Program-made: the position numbers and the translations under genes
In this document: in pieces, positions 8,176 through 15,713 of the stretch
How positions within the stretch are numbered: the stretch's first letter is position 1
Layout of the letters: each line of letters begins with the position of its first letter
DNA from: an uncultured bacterium
GTDB lineage: Bacteria; Krumholzibacteriota; Krumholzibacteriia; LZORAL124-64-63
NCBI GenBank assembly: GCA_937864225.1
Contig: CALMJK010000007.1
Location: 1 to 54,723 of the forward strand
Direction: 5' to 3'
Length of the DNA: 54,723 nt
Notes under the pieces: generated by a model
Told to the model about the DNA's origin: nothing
Seen by the model: only the letters and a program-made list of their open reading frames with translations
Database searches by the model: none

Positions 8176-9207
8176 ATGGCTCACGACCACTGCTGCGGCC
8201 ACGATCATGACCGCGACGAGGACGAGGGGATGCTGCTGATCGAGCGCCCGCGGCGCCTGCGAGGGCGGGCCCTGCTGCGCGAGGCCGTCGCGGAGACCAG
8301 GCTGCACCCGGACATGCTCATCCAGCCGCACTTCGTGCTGCCGGGCGGCGGCCGGCGCGAGGAGATCCCATCCATGCCGGGCATCGCGCGCGAGAGCGCC
8401 GATCGGCTGGTGAAGACCGTGGAAGCGGACCTGAAGCTGGGTCTGCGCCACGTGCTGCTGTTCGGCCTGCCCGCGGCCAAGTCGCCGGAGGCCGCGAGCG
8501 CCGTGGATCCGGACGGAGTCGTGCCGCGGGCCGTGCGCGCCCTGAAGGCCGCGTTCGGCGCCGACCTGCTCGTCACGACCGACGTCTGCGTCTGCGCCTA
8601 CACCGATCACGGCCACTGCGGCGTGGTGCGCGACGGCGAGATCCTCAACGACGAGAGCCTGCCGCTCATCGCGGGCATGGCCCTGGCCCACGCGCAGGCC
8701 GGCGCGGACATGGTCGCGCCCTCCGACATGATGGACGGCCGCGTCGGCGCCATCCGCATCACGCTCGACGATCACGGCCTGAGCGGCACGCCCATCATGA
8801 GCTACGCCGCCAAGTACGCCTCGGCCTACTATGGCCCGTTCCGCGAGGCGGCCGACAGCGCGCCGGCCTTCGGCGACCGCCGTGCCTACCAGATGGATCC
8901 GCGCAACGCGCGCGAGGCCGTGCGCGAAGTGCTGCTCGACGTGGACGAAGGAGCCGACATCGTCATGGTCAAGCCGGCCCTGGCCTATCTCGACGTGATC
9001 CGCCGCGTGCGCGAAGAGGTGCGGCTGCCGGTGGCTTGCTACAACGTCAGCGGCGAGTTCTCGATGGTGAAGGCCGCGGCCCGCGCCGGCTGGGTCGACG
9101 AGGGGCGCGTCGTGCGCGAGAACCTGGTCGCGATGGTCCGCGCCGGCGCCGACCTGGTCATCACCTACCACGGGCGGGAGGCCTTGCGGGAGGGCTGGCT
9201 GCGATGA
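8176..9207 (+). CDS. hemB: Delta-aminolevulinic acid dehydratase (porphobilinogen synthase)
   Basis: 343 residues. It joins two 5-aminolevulinate molecules into porphobilinogen. The zinc-type active site is visible: D-V-C-V-C-A-Y-T-D-H-G-H-C supplies Cys138, Cys140 and Cys148. The two Schiff-base lysines are Lys213 (M-S-Y-A-A-K-Y) and Lys266 (I-V-M-V-K-P-A). The unusual part is the first 17 residues, M-A-H-D-H-C-C-G-H-D-H-D-R-D-E-D-E, a His/Cys/Asp-rich extension that looks like a metal-binding tail and is not part of the usual fold. GGAGG precedes the ATG at a normal distance. The stop overlaps the hemL start. Confidence 0.95.
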   Translation: MAHDHCCGHDHDRDEDEGMLLIERPRRLRGRALLREAVAETRLHPDMLIQPHFVLPGGGRREEIPSMPGIARESADRLVKTVEADLKLGLRHVLLFGLPAAKSPEAASAVDPDGVVPRAVRALKAAFGADLLVTTDVCVCAYTDHGHCGVVRDGEILNDESLPLIAGMALAHAQAGADMVAPSDMMDGRVGAIRITLDDHGLSGTPIMSYAAKYASAYYGPFREAADSAPAFGDRRAYQMDPRNAREAVREVLLDVDEGADIVMVKPALAYLDVIRRVREEVRLPVACYNVSGEFSMVKAAARAGWVDEGRVVRENLVAMVRAGADLVITYHGREALREGWLR

Positions 9208-10496
9208 TGAACGGAGTCGTGTCGCGCGAGCGGTCGCGGGAACTGTACCGCCGGGCCTGCGAACTGATGCCGGCCGGCGTGAACTCCCCCGTGCGGGCGT
9301 TCCGTTCCGTGGGGGGCGAGCCGCTCTTCATCCGGCGCGGCGTGGGGGCCCACCTCGAGGACGAGGACGGCAACGCCTATCTCGACTGCTGCGGCTCGTG
9401 GGGGCCGCTCATCCTGGGTCACGGCCACCCGACCGTGCTGACCGCGATCGAAGAGGCGCTGGCCGAGGGACTGACCTACGGCGCGCCCCACAAGGGAGAG
9501 ATCGCGCTCGCCGAGCTGGTGACCGCGGCCTATCCCGCGGTCGAGATGCTGCGCTTCGTCAGCAGCGGCACCGAGGCCGTGATGTCGGCGGTGCGCCTGG
9601 CGCGCGGCTTCACCGGCCGGGACCTCATCGTGAAGTTCACGGGCTGCTATCACGGGCACGCCGACGCGCTCCTGGTCGAAGCCGGCAGCGGCCTGGCCAC
9701 GCTGGGCATCGCCTCGTCGGCCGGCGTGCCGGCCGGCGCCGTCGCCGACACGCGCCTCCTGCCGCTCGACGACGAGGCGCGGGTCGAGGCGTTGTTCGCG
9801 CGCGAGGGAGGGCGCGTCGCCGCCGTGCTGGTCGAACCGGTGCCCGCCAACTGCGGCCTGCTGCTGCAGAGGCCGGAGTATCTGCGCTTCCTGCGCGCGA
9901 TCACCGAGCGGCACGGAGCGCTCTTGATCTTCGACGAGGTCATCAGCGGCTTCCGGATCGGCATGGGAGGGGCGGCCGCGCGCTACGGCGTGCGCCCGGA
10001 TCTGGCCACCTTCGGCAAGGTGATCGGCGGCGGCATGCCGGTGGGCGCGTTCGGCGGGCGGCGCGAGATCATGAGCCGCCTCGCGCCGCTGGGCCCCGTC
10101 TACCAGGCCGGGACGCTCTCGGGCAATCCCATCGCGATGGCCGCCGGCGCCGCCACGCTGCGCGCGCTCGCGGCGGAGGGGGTGCACGAGCGGCTCGAGT
10201 CGCTCGGCGCGCGCCTCGAGGAGCGCGTGGCTCCCGTCGCCAGCGCGACCGGCTCCGGGTTCGCGCGGATCGGCTCGATCTTCTGGCTGGTCGCGCAGTC
10301 CGCGCTGCCGCGGACCTTCGAAGCGGTGCGCGCCGACGCGATGCAGCGCTATGCCGCTGTGCACGCGCGGCTGCTGGCTGGCGGCGTCTACCTGGCGCCT
10401 TCGGGTTGGGAGGTGGCCTTCTTGAGCCACGCCATGGACGTGCAGGACGTGGACCGCCTCGGGATGGCCCTGGTCGACGCCATCACGGCGGACTGA
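9204..10496 (+). CDS. hemL: Glutamate-1-semialdehyde 2,1-aminomutase
   Basis: 430 residues. This PLP-dependent class-III aminotransferase-fold enzyme converts glutamate-1-semialdehyde to 5-aminolevulinate, linking HemA to HemB. Motifs: M-P-A-G-V-N-S-P-V-R-A-F near the N-terminus, S-S-G-T-E-A-V-M-S-A-V-R-L-A-R, L-I-F-D-E-V-I-S-G-F-R, and F-G-K-V-I-G-G-G-M-P-V-G with Lys272 as the Schiff-base lysine. Y-Q-A-G-T-L-S-G-N-P completes the pattern. Two adjacent ATG codons (9204, 9207) are possible. The first overlaps the hemB stop, which indicates coupling. Confidence 0.95.
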   Translation: MMNGVVSRERSRELYRRACELMPAGVNSPVRAFRSVGGEPLFIRRGVGAHLEDEDGNAYLDCCGSWGPLILGHGHPTVLTAIEEALAEGLTYGAPHKGEIALAELVTAAYPAVEMLRFVSSGTEAVMSAVRLARGFTGRDLIVKFTGCYHGHADALLVEAGSGLATLGIASSAGVPAGAVADTRLLPLDDEARVEALFAREGGRVAAVLVEPVPANCGLLLQRPEYLRFLRAITERHGALLIFDEVISGFRIGMGGAAARYGVRPDLATFGKVIGGGMPVGAFGGRREIMSRLAPLGPVYQAGTLSGNPIAMAAGAATLRALAAEGVHERLESLGARLEERVAPVASATGSGFARIGSIFWLVAQSALPRTFEAVRADAMQRYAAVHARLLAGGVYLAPSGWEVAFLSHAMDVQDVDRLGMALVDAITAD

Positions 10497-10504
10497 GGCG
10501 CGAC

Positions 10505-11509
10505 GTGCGACGGTTGACCGGACACCGCGCCGCGCTCCTGTACGCGCTCCTGGTCCTCGTCTGCTACGGCCAGGTCGTCTGGTGGTTCGTGTTCTTGATC
10601 GAGCGCGGCCGCGAGACCGAGCGCCTGCGCCTGGAGCTCGCGGCGACCGCGACGCCGGACACGGCGGCGGAGGCCGCCATCCGCGCCACGACCCGCCGGC
10701 ACGTGCGGATGTTCGCCGCGGAGGGCACGTTCTTCCTCGCCGTCATCACCGCGGGATTCGGCGCGCTCCAGCATGCGCACCGGCGCGAGCGACGGCTGCG
10801 GCAAAGGCAGGACGAGTTGATCAAGGCGGTCAGCCACGAGTTCAACACGCCGCTGCAGTCGCTGCGCCTGTCGCTCGAGACCATGTCCGCGCGCGACGTG
10901 GGGCCGGAGCGCCGCGACCGCTACGTGCGGCGCATGACCGAGGACGTGGACCGGCTGGCGGACATGGTCGACGAGCTGCTCGAGGTCCAGCGCCTGGAGT
11001 CGGCCGCGCCGGCGCCCCTGGAGCGCTGCTCGCTCGCCGACGTCGTGACGGTCGCGCTGGCGCGGCTGGAGCCGCGCCTCCAGGCCGCCGGACTGAAGGT
11101 GACGGTCGACGCGCGCGCGCCCGCCGAGGTGAACGGCCGTCCGTCCGATCTCGTCCAGGTGGTCGCGCAGCTGTTGGACAACGCGGTCAAGTACGCCGCC
11201 GAGGGCGGCGAGGTGACGCTGGCGTACGGGCCCGGGGACGGAAAGAAAGTGTTCCTGTCTGTTTCCGACCGTGGCCCCGGGCTCACACGTGACGATCTGC
11301 GGGCGCTGTTCGAGCGCTTCGAGCGGGGCTCGGCGGCCAGGCGCGGCACGGTGCCCGGCACGGGGTTGGGCCTGTCCATCGTGCGCCGCATCGCGCGGGA
11401 GCACGGCGGCTGCATCGCGGCGCACAGCGATGGGCCGAAGACCGGGGCGCGGTTCGAGATCGTGCTGCCGGCGGCGGCGCCGCGCGGCGCGGGAGGTCGC
11501 CCGGCGTGA
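10505..11509 (+). CDS. Membrane sensor histidine kinase embedded in the haem operon
   Basis: 334 residues starting at GTG. Two membrane segments (about 8-32 and 70-90) flank a short external loop of about 37 residues, too small for a classical ligand domain. Then come a HisKA dimerisation helix with K-A-V-S-H-E-F-N-T-P-L (phospho-acceptor His111) and a HATPase_c domain with Q-L-L-D-N-A-V-K-Y (N box), S-D-R-G-P-G-L and G-T-G-L-G-L-S-I-V (G boxes). It lies 8 bases after hemL and its stop overlaps the regulator start by four bases, so it is cotranscribed with the haem genes. It may sense the membrane, redox or haem status, but the signal is not evident. An autoregulatory role for the operon is inference. 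Confidence 0.9.
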   Translation: MRRLTGHRAALLYALLVLVCYGQVVWWFVFLIERGRETERLRLELAATATPDTAAEAAIRATTRRHVRMFAAEGTFFLAVITAGFGALQHAHRRERRLRQRQDELIKAVSHEFNTPLQSLRLSLETMSARDVGPERRDRYVRRMTEDVDRLADMVDELLEVQRLESAAPAPLERCSLADVVTVALARLEPRLQAAGLKVTVDARAPAEVNGRPSDLVQVVAQLLDNAVKYAAEGGEVTLAYGPGDGKKVFLSVSDRGPGLTRDDLRALFERFERGSAARRGTVPGTGLGLSIVRRIAREHGGCIAAHSDGPKTGARFEIVLPAAAPRGAGGRPA

Positions 11510-12207
11510 AGGGACGCATCCTGATCATCGAGGACGAGGCGCACATCGCCGAGGTCGTGCAGGACAACCTGCGCGACGAGGGGTACGAGACCTCCTGGGC
11601 CGCCGACGGCGAGGACGGGTTGGAGCTGCTGCGCGGCGGGTCGTTCGACCTGGTGTTGCTGGACGTGCGCCTGCCGGGGATCGACGGTTTCGAGGTTTGC
11701 CGGCGGCTGCGCGCCCGTGGCGACACGACGCCCGTGCTGTTCTTGACCGCCCTGCGCGACAGCGACAGCCGCGTGCGCGGGTTGGATATCGGGGGCGACG
11801 ACTATCTGGCCAAGCCGTTCCACCTGGCCGAATTGCTGGCGCGCATCCGCGGGATGCTGCGCCGTCGGGCCTGGTACGCGCGACTGCCGGTCGCGCCGGT
11901 GGCGCGCATCGGCGAAGTCGAGGTGGACCTGCGCGCGCAGGAGGCGCGGCGCGCGGGCGAGACGACGCGGCTCACGGAGAAGGAGACGATGATCCTCAAG
12001 CTCCTGCTCGAACGGCGCGGCGAGACGGTCACGCGCGACCAGATCCTGGACACCGTGTGGGGATACGACGCCTATCCCACGCCCAGGACCATCGACAACT
12101 TCATCGTGCGCCTGCGCAAGGCGCTCGAGCCGGATCCCGAGACGCCGCGACATCTGCTGACCGTGCGCGGCGCCGGCTACTGTCTGCAGACCGAGGCGCG
12201 GACATGA
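11506..12207 (+). CDS. OmpR/PhoB-family response regulator
   Basis: 233 residues. The receiver domain (about 1-115) has the acidic pocket I-I-E-D-E, the phospho-acceptor Asp53 in L-L-D-V-R-L-P-G, and the conserved Lys in Y-L-A-K-P-F. The C-terminal winged helix (about 130-230) carries L-T-E-K-E and the recognition segment R-T-I-D-N-F-I-V-R-L-R-K-A-L, ending V-R-G-A-G-Y. GTG start overlapping the kinase stop; its own stop overlaps hemE (ATGA). It is the cognate partner of the preceding kinase. The paired palindromes before hemA could be one of its targets, but that is untested. Confidence 0.93.
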   Translation: MKGRILIIEDEAHIAEVVQDNLRDEGYETSWAADGEDGLELLRGGSFDLVLLDVRLPGIDGFEVCRRLRARGDTTPVLFLTALRDSDSRVRGLDIGGDDYLAKPFHLAELLARIRGMLRRRAWYARLPVAPVARIGEVEVDLRAQEARRAGETTRLTEKETMILKLLLERRGETVTRDQILDTVWGYDAYPTPRTIDNFIVRLRKALEPDPETPRHLLTVRGAGYCLQTEART

Positions 12208-13265
12208 GCGCGGCCCTTTTGCCCGCCAAGCGAGAGCGCTTCCTGCGCGCCTGCCGCGGCCAGGACGTGGACCGCCCCCCGTTCTGGTTCATGCGCCAGG
12301 CCGGGCGCTACCTGCCCGAGTACCGCGCGGTGCGCGAGCGCGTGGACTTCCTGACCCTTTGCAAGACGCCCGAGCTGGCGGCGGAGGTCGCCTTCCAGCC
12401 GTTGCGGCGCTTCGGCTGCGACGCCGCGATCCTGTTCTCGGACATCCTGGTCGTGCCGCAGGCCATGGGGCTGACCCTCACCTTCGGCGCCGGCGAGGGG
12501 CCGCGACTGACCGAGCCGTTGCGCACGCGCGACGACGTGTCGCGGCTGCTCCGGGTCGATCCAGGCCGCGATCTGGCCTATATGCTGGCGGCCGTGCGCC
12601 AGACGCGGGCCGGCCTGTCCGACGGGGAGGCGCTGATCGGCTTCGCCGGGGCGCCCTTCACGCTGGCCTGCTACATGGTCGAGGGCGAGGGCTCGACGAG
12701 CTTCGCGCGGCTGCGGACCATGATGCACGCCGACCCCGCGGCGTACGACGAACTGATGACACGCCTGACGGACGTCGTCGCCGACTGCCTGCAGGCGCAG
12801 GTCGAGGCGGGTGCCGACGCGGTCCAGTTGTTCGACACCTGGGCCGGCCTGCTCGACGGCCCCACCTGGGCGGCGCGCGTGGCGCCGCACGCGCGCGCCG
12901 TGCTGGCGCGACTGGCCGCCTGCGGCGCGCCGCGCATCTACTTCGCCGCCGGCGGGCCGCACCTGCTGCCTCATCTCGGCGGCCTGGGCGCCGAGGTGAT
13001 CGGCTGCGACTGGCGCACGCCGCTGGCCGAGGCGCGGCGCCTGCTGCCGCCCGGCACGGCGGTGCAGGGCAATCTCGACCCCGTGCTGCTCTTGGCGCCG
13101 CCGGCGGTCGCCGCCGCGCGCGCGGGCGAGATCCTGGTCGAGGGCGACGCGGCCGCCGGCCACGTGTTCAACCTCGGCCACGGCGTGCTGCCCGGAACGC
13201 CGCCCGCCGCGGTGGCGGCCGTGGCCGACGCCGTGCGCGGTTTCCGGTCGCGGCGCGCCGCCTGA
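12204..13265 (+). CDS. hemE: Uroporphyrinogen decarboxylase
   Basis: 353 residues. It decarboxylates the four acetate side chains of uroporphyrinogen III to give coproporphyrinogen III. The signature P-F-W-F-M-R-Q-A-G-R-Y-L-P-E-Y near residue 26 holds the substrate-binding Arg residues. D-A-A-I-L-F-S-D-I-L contributes the catalytic Asp. G-F-A-G-A-P-F-T-L-A-C-Y and Q-G-N-L-D-P are the other family marks. Normal length. Its start overlaps the response-regulator stop, so the two-component genes and hemE are translationally linked. Confidence 0.95.
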   Translation: MSAALLPAKRERFLRACRGQDVDRPPFWFMRQAGRYLPEYRAVRERVDFLTLCKTPELAAEVAFQPLRRFGCDAAILFSDILVVPQAMGLTLTFGAGEGPRLTEPLRTRDDVSRLLRVDPGRDLAYMLAAVRQTRAGLSDGEALIGFAGAPFTLACYMVEGEGSTSFARLRTMMHADPAAYDELMTRLTDVVADCLQAQVEAGADAVQLFDTWAGLLDGPTWAARVAPHARAVLARLAACGAPRIYFAAGGPHLLPHLGGLGAEVIGCDWRTPLAEARRLLPPGTAVQGNLDPVLLLAPPAVAAARAGEILVEGDAAAGHVFNLGHGVLPGTPPAAVAAVADAVRGFRSRRAA

Positions 13266-13287
13266 GGCGCGCCACGGGAGGGTGGCC

Positions 13288-14679
13288 ATGGACGAAACCC
13301 TGCTGGCGCTCGTCGCGAAATACGACCGGCCCGGCCCTCGCTACACCAGCTACCCGACGGCCCCGGAGTGGCGCGACGATTTCGGGCCCGCCGACTACGC
13401 CGGCGCGCTCGCGGCGGCCGCCGCAGCAGAGCAGGCGCCGCTGGCGCTCTACGTGCACATCCCCTTCTGCGAGGAGCGCTGCACCTTCTGCGGCTGCAAC
13501 GTGGTCGTCACGCGCAAGCGCGAGACGGCCGACGCCTATCTGGACCGGCTCGAGCGCGAGATCGATCTGGTCGCCGCGGCCCTGGGCCGGCGCCGGCTCG
13601 TGACCCAGCTGCACTGGGGCGGCGGCACGCCGAACTACCTCGACGAGCCGCGCCTGCGGCGCCTGATGGCGATGCTGCGGGCCCGCTTCGCCCTCGACCC
13701 CGCCGCGGAGATCGCGCTGGAGATCGATCCCGTGGTCGCCTCGCCGCAACAGGTGCGCCTGCTGCGGGAGCTGGGGTTCAACCGCATCAGCCTGGGCGTG
13801 CAGGACCTGGACTGGACCGTGCTGCAGGCGGTCAACCGCCGCCAACCCGAGGCGTTGACGCGCCTGATCTACACCGCCTGCCGCGAAGCCGGCTTCGCCG
13901 GCGTGAACCTCGACCTGATCTACGGCCTGCCGCACCAGCGCCCGGAGAATTTCGGCGAGACGGTCCGCAAGATCATCGATCTGCAGCCCGACCGCGTGGC
14001 GCTGTTCAGCTACGCTCACGTGCCGTGGCTCAAGAAGCACCAGCAGGCGCTCGACGCGGCGACGCTGCCGGACGCCGCCACCAAGTTCCGGATCTTCCAC
14101 GGCGCGCGCGCGCGGTTCTTGGCCGCCGGCTACGTCCAGATCGGCATGGACCACTTCGCGCGTCCGGGCGACGAACTGGCGGCGGCGCTGCGCGAGCGGC
14201 GCGTGCATCGCAACTTCATGGGCTACACAGTCTTGCCGGCCGACGACCTGGTCGCGTTCGGCATCACGGCCATCTCCGCGGTCGCCGGTCGCTTCGCGCA
14301 GAACGAGCCGCGCTTGGCGCGCTACTACCGGGCCCTGGACGCCGGCGAGCTGCCCACGGTCAAAGGCTACGAGCTGGACGCCGACGACCGGCTGCGCGCG
14401 CACGTCATCTCCACGCTCATGTGCAACTTCGACCTGCGCTTCGCGGAGGTGGAGGCGCGCTTCGGGATCGACTTCCGCGCCACGTTCGCCGCCGAGCTGG
14501 CCGAGCTCGCCGCGGCCCGCGACGACGGGCTGATCGAGCTCGCCGACGGGACGCTGCGCGCGACGGACACGGGACGGCTGTTCATCCGCAACATCTGCAT
14601 GCCGTTCGACGCGCACCTGCGCCGGCGGCGCGCGGCGGGCGACGCCGACGCCGCGCCGCGTTTCAGCCGCACGGTCTGA
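13288..14679 (+). CDS. hemN: Oxygen-independent coproporphyrinogen III dehydrogenase
   Basis: 463 residues. This radical SAM enzyme oxidatively decarboxylates coproporphyrinogen III to protoporphyrinogen IX without oxygen. The 4Fe-4S/SAM motif is P-F-C-E-E-R-C-T-F-C-G-C-N, with Cys61, Cys65 and Cys68. The extra Cys (C-G-C-N) and the N-terminal Y-T-S-Y-P-T-A segment mark true HemN rather than the HemW chaperone-like group. H-W-G-G-G-T-P and Q-D-L-D follow the family. I chose ATG at 13288 because GGGAGGG at 13276-13282 is correctly spaced for it; the GTG at 13282 overlaps that site. Confidence 0.93.
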   Translation: MDETLLALVAKYDRPGPRYTSYPTAPEWRDDFGPADYAGALAAAAAAEQAPLALYVHIPFCEERCTFCGCNVVVTRKRETADAYLDRLEREIDLVAAALGRRRLVTQLHWGGGTPNYLDEPRLRRLMAMLRARFALDPAAEIALEIDPVVASPQQVRLLRELGFNRISLGVQDLDWTVLQAVNRRQPEALTRLIYTACREAGFAGVNLDLIYGLPHQRPENFGETVRKIIDLQPDRVALFSYAHVPWLKKHQQALDAATLPDAATKFRIFHGARARFLAAGYVQIGMDHFARPGDELAAALRERRVHRNFMGYTVLPADDLVAFGITAISAVAGRFAQNEPRLARYYRALDAGELPTVKGYELDADDRLRAHVISTLMCNFDLRFAEVEARFGIDFRATFAAELAELAAARDDGLIELADGTLRATDTGRLFIRNICMPFDAHLRRRRAAGDADAAPRFSRTV

Positions 14680-14683
14680 GGTG

Positions 14684-15712
14684 ATGGGCGTGACCATGGG
14701 CGAACCTCTCGGGGTGCTGCTGCTGCACATGGGCGGTCCGCGCGACCTGGCCGAGGTGCGGCCGTTTCTGCGCCGCCTGCTGGCCGACCCGGACATGATC
14801 CGCCTGCCCGCGCCGGCGCGCCTGCCGCTCGCGGCGCTGGTCTCCGGGCTGCGCGCGCGGGCCGCCAGGGAGCGCTACGCCCTGATGGGCGGGCGCTCGC
14901 CGGCGGTGGAGCAGGTCACCGCGCTGGCTGCGATGCTCGAGACGGCGCTGCGCGACGCGGGGGAGGAGGGCGCGCTCGCGGAGCCGGCCTTCCTCTACTG
15001 CGGCCAGGACGCGGACGAGGCCCTGGCGCGACTCCTCGCCCGCGGCGCGCGGCGCTTCGCGGCCGTGCCCGAGTATCCGCAGTTCTCGCGGACCACGACC
15101 GGCGCCTCGCTGCGGGCGCTGGACGGCGCCCTGCGCCGCGCCGCGCCGCCCGTGCCGCGTCAGTTGCGCGACCTGCCCGCCGTGCGCACCTGGCACGCCT
15201 CGCCCCTGCTGGCGGATATGTGGGAGGAGTCGATCGGGCGCGCGCTGGCCGGCGGCTTTCCGCCTGGCGCCCGGCCCTATCTGCTGTTCTGCGCGCACGG
15301 CCTGCCCGAGCGCTACGTGCGCGCCGGCGATCCCTACGAGCGCGAGGTGCGCGCCACGGTCGCGGCGGCGGCGGCCAGATTCCCCCAGTTGGCGCACGGT
15401 TTGGCCTTTCAGAGCCGCGTGGGCCCGATGAAGTGGTTGGGTCCGGCGGTCGGGAGCGAAGTGGCGCGCCTGGCGGCGCAGGGAGTGCGCGATCTGCTGC
15501 TGGTCGCGATCAGCTTCCTGACCGACCACGTGGAGACGCTCGTGGAGCTGGACGTGGAACTGGCGGCCACCGCGCGCGCGGCCGGGATCACGCGCCTGGT
15601 GCGGGCCCCTGCCCCGGCCGCCTCGCCGTTGGCCGCGCGCGCCTTGGCCCGCGCCGTGCTGGAAGCTTGCGGCGCGCGGCCGGCGGGCGCAGCCGCGGAC
15701 GGAGGGAGCTGA
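14684..15712 (+). CDS. hemH: Ferrochelatase
   Basis: 342 residues from the chosen start. It inserts ferrous iron into protoporphyrin IX. Family marks are L-L-L-H-M-G-G-P near the N-terminus, the R-Y-A-L-M-G-G-R-S-P segment, the catalytic His in L-L-F-C-A-H-G-L-P (His205), and S-F-L-T-D-H-V-E-T-L with Glu284. Four close in-frame starts exist (GTG 14681, ATG 14684, GTG 14690, ATG 14696), and the TGAGGTGA at the hemN stop could serve the last. I use 14684. No iron-sulphur Cys cluster is visible at the C-terminus. Stop and hemG start are one base apart. Confidence 0.9.
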   Translation: MGVTMGEPLGVLLLHMGGPRDLAEVRPFLRRLLADPDMIRLPAPARLPLAALVSGLRARAARERYALMGGRSPAVEQVTALAAMLETALRDAGEEGALAEPAFLYCGQDADEALARLLARGARRFAAVPEYPQFSRTTTGASLRALDGALRRAAPPVPRQLRDLPAVRTWHASPLLADMWEESIGRALAGGFPPGARPYLLFCAHGLPERYVRAGDPYEREVRATVAAAAARFPQLAHGLAFQSRVGPMKWLGPAVGSEVARLAAQGVRDLLLVAISFLTDHVETLVELDVELAATARAAGITRLVRAPAPAASPLAARALARAVLEACGARPAGAAADGGS

Positions 15713-15713
15713 G

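Noticed and set aside
7120..9171. 683-residue minus-strand frame across hemC and hemB
   Set aside because: Shadow of two clearly identified plus-strand enzymes; no start signal or family motif.
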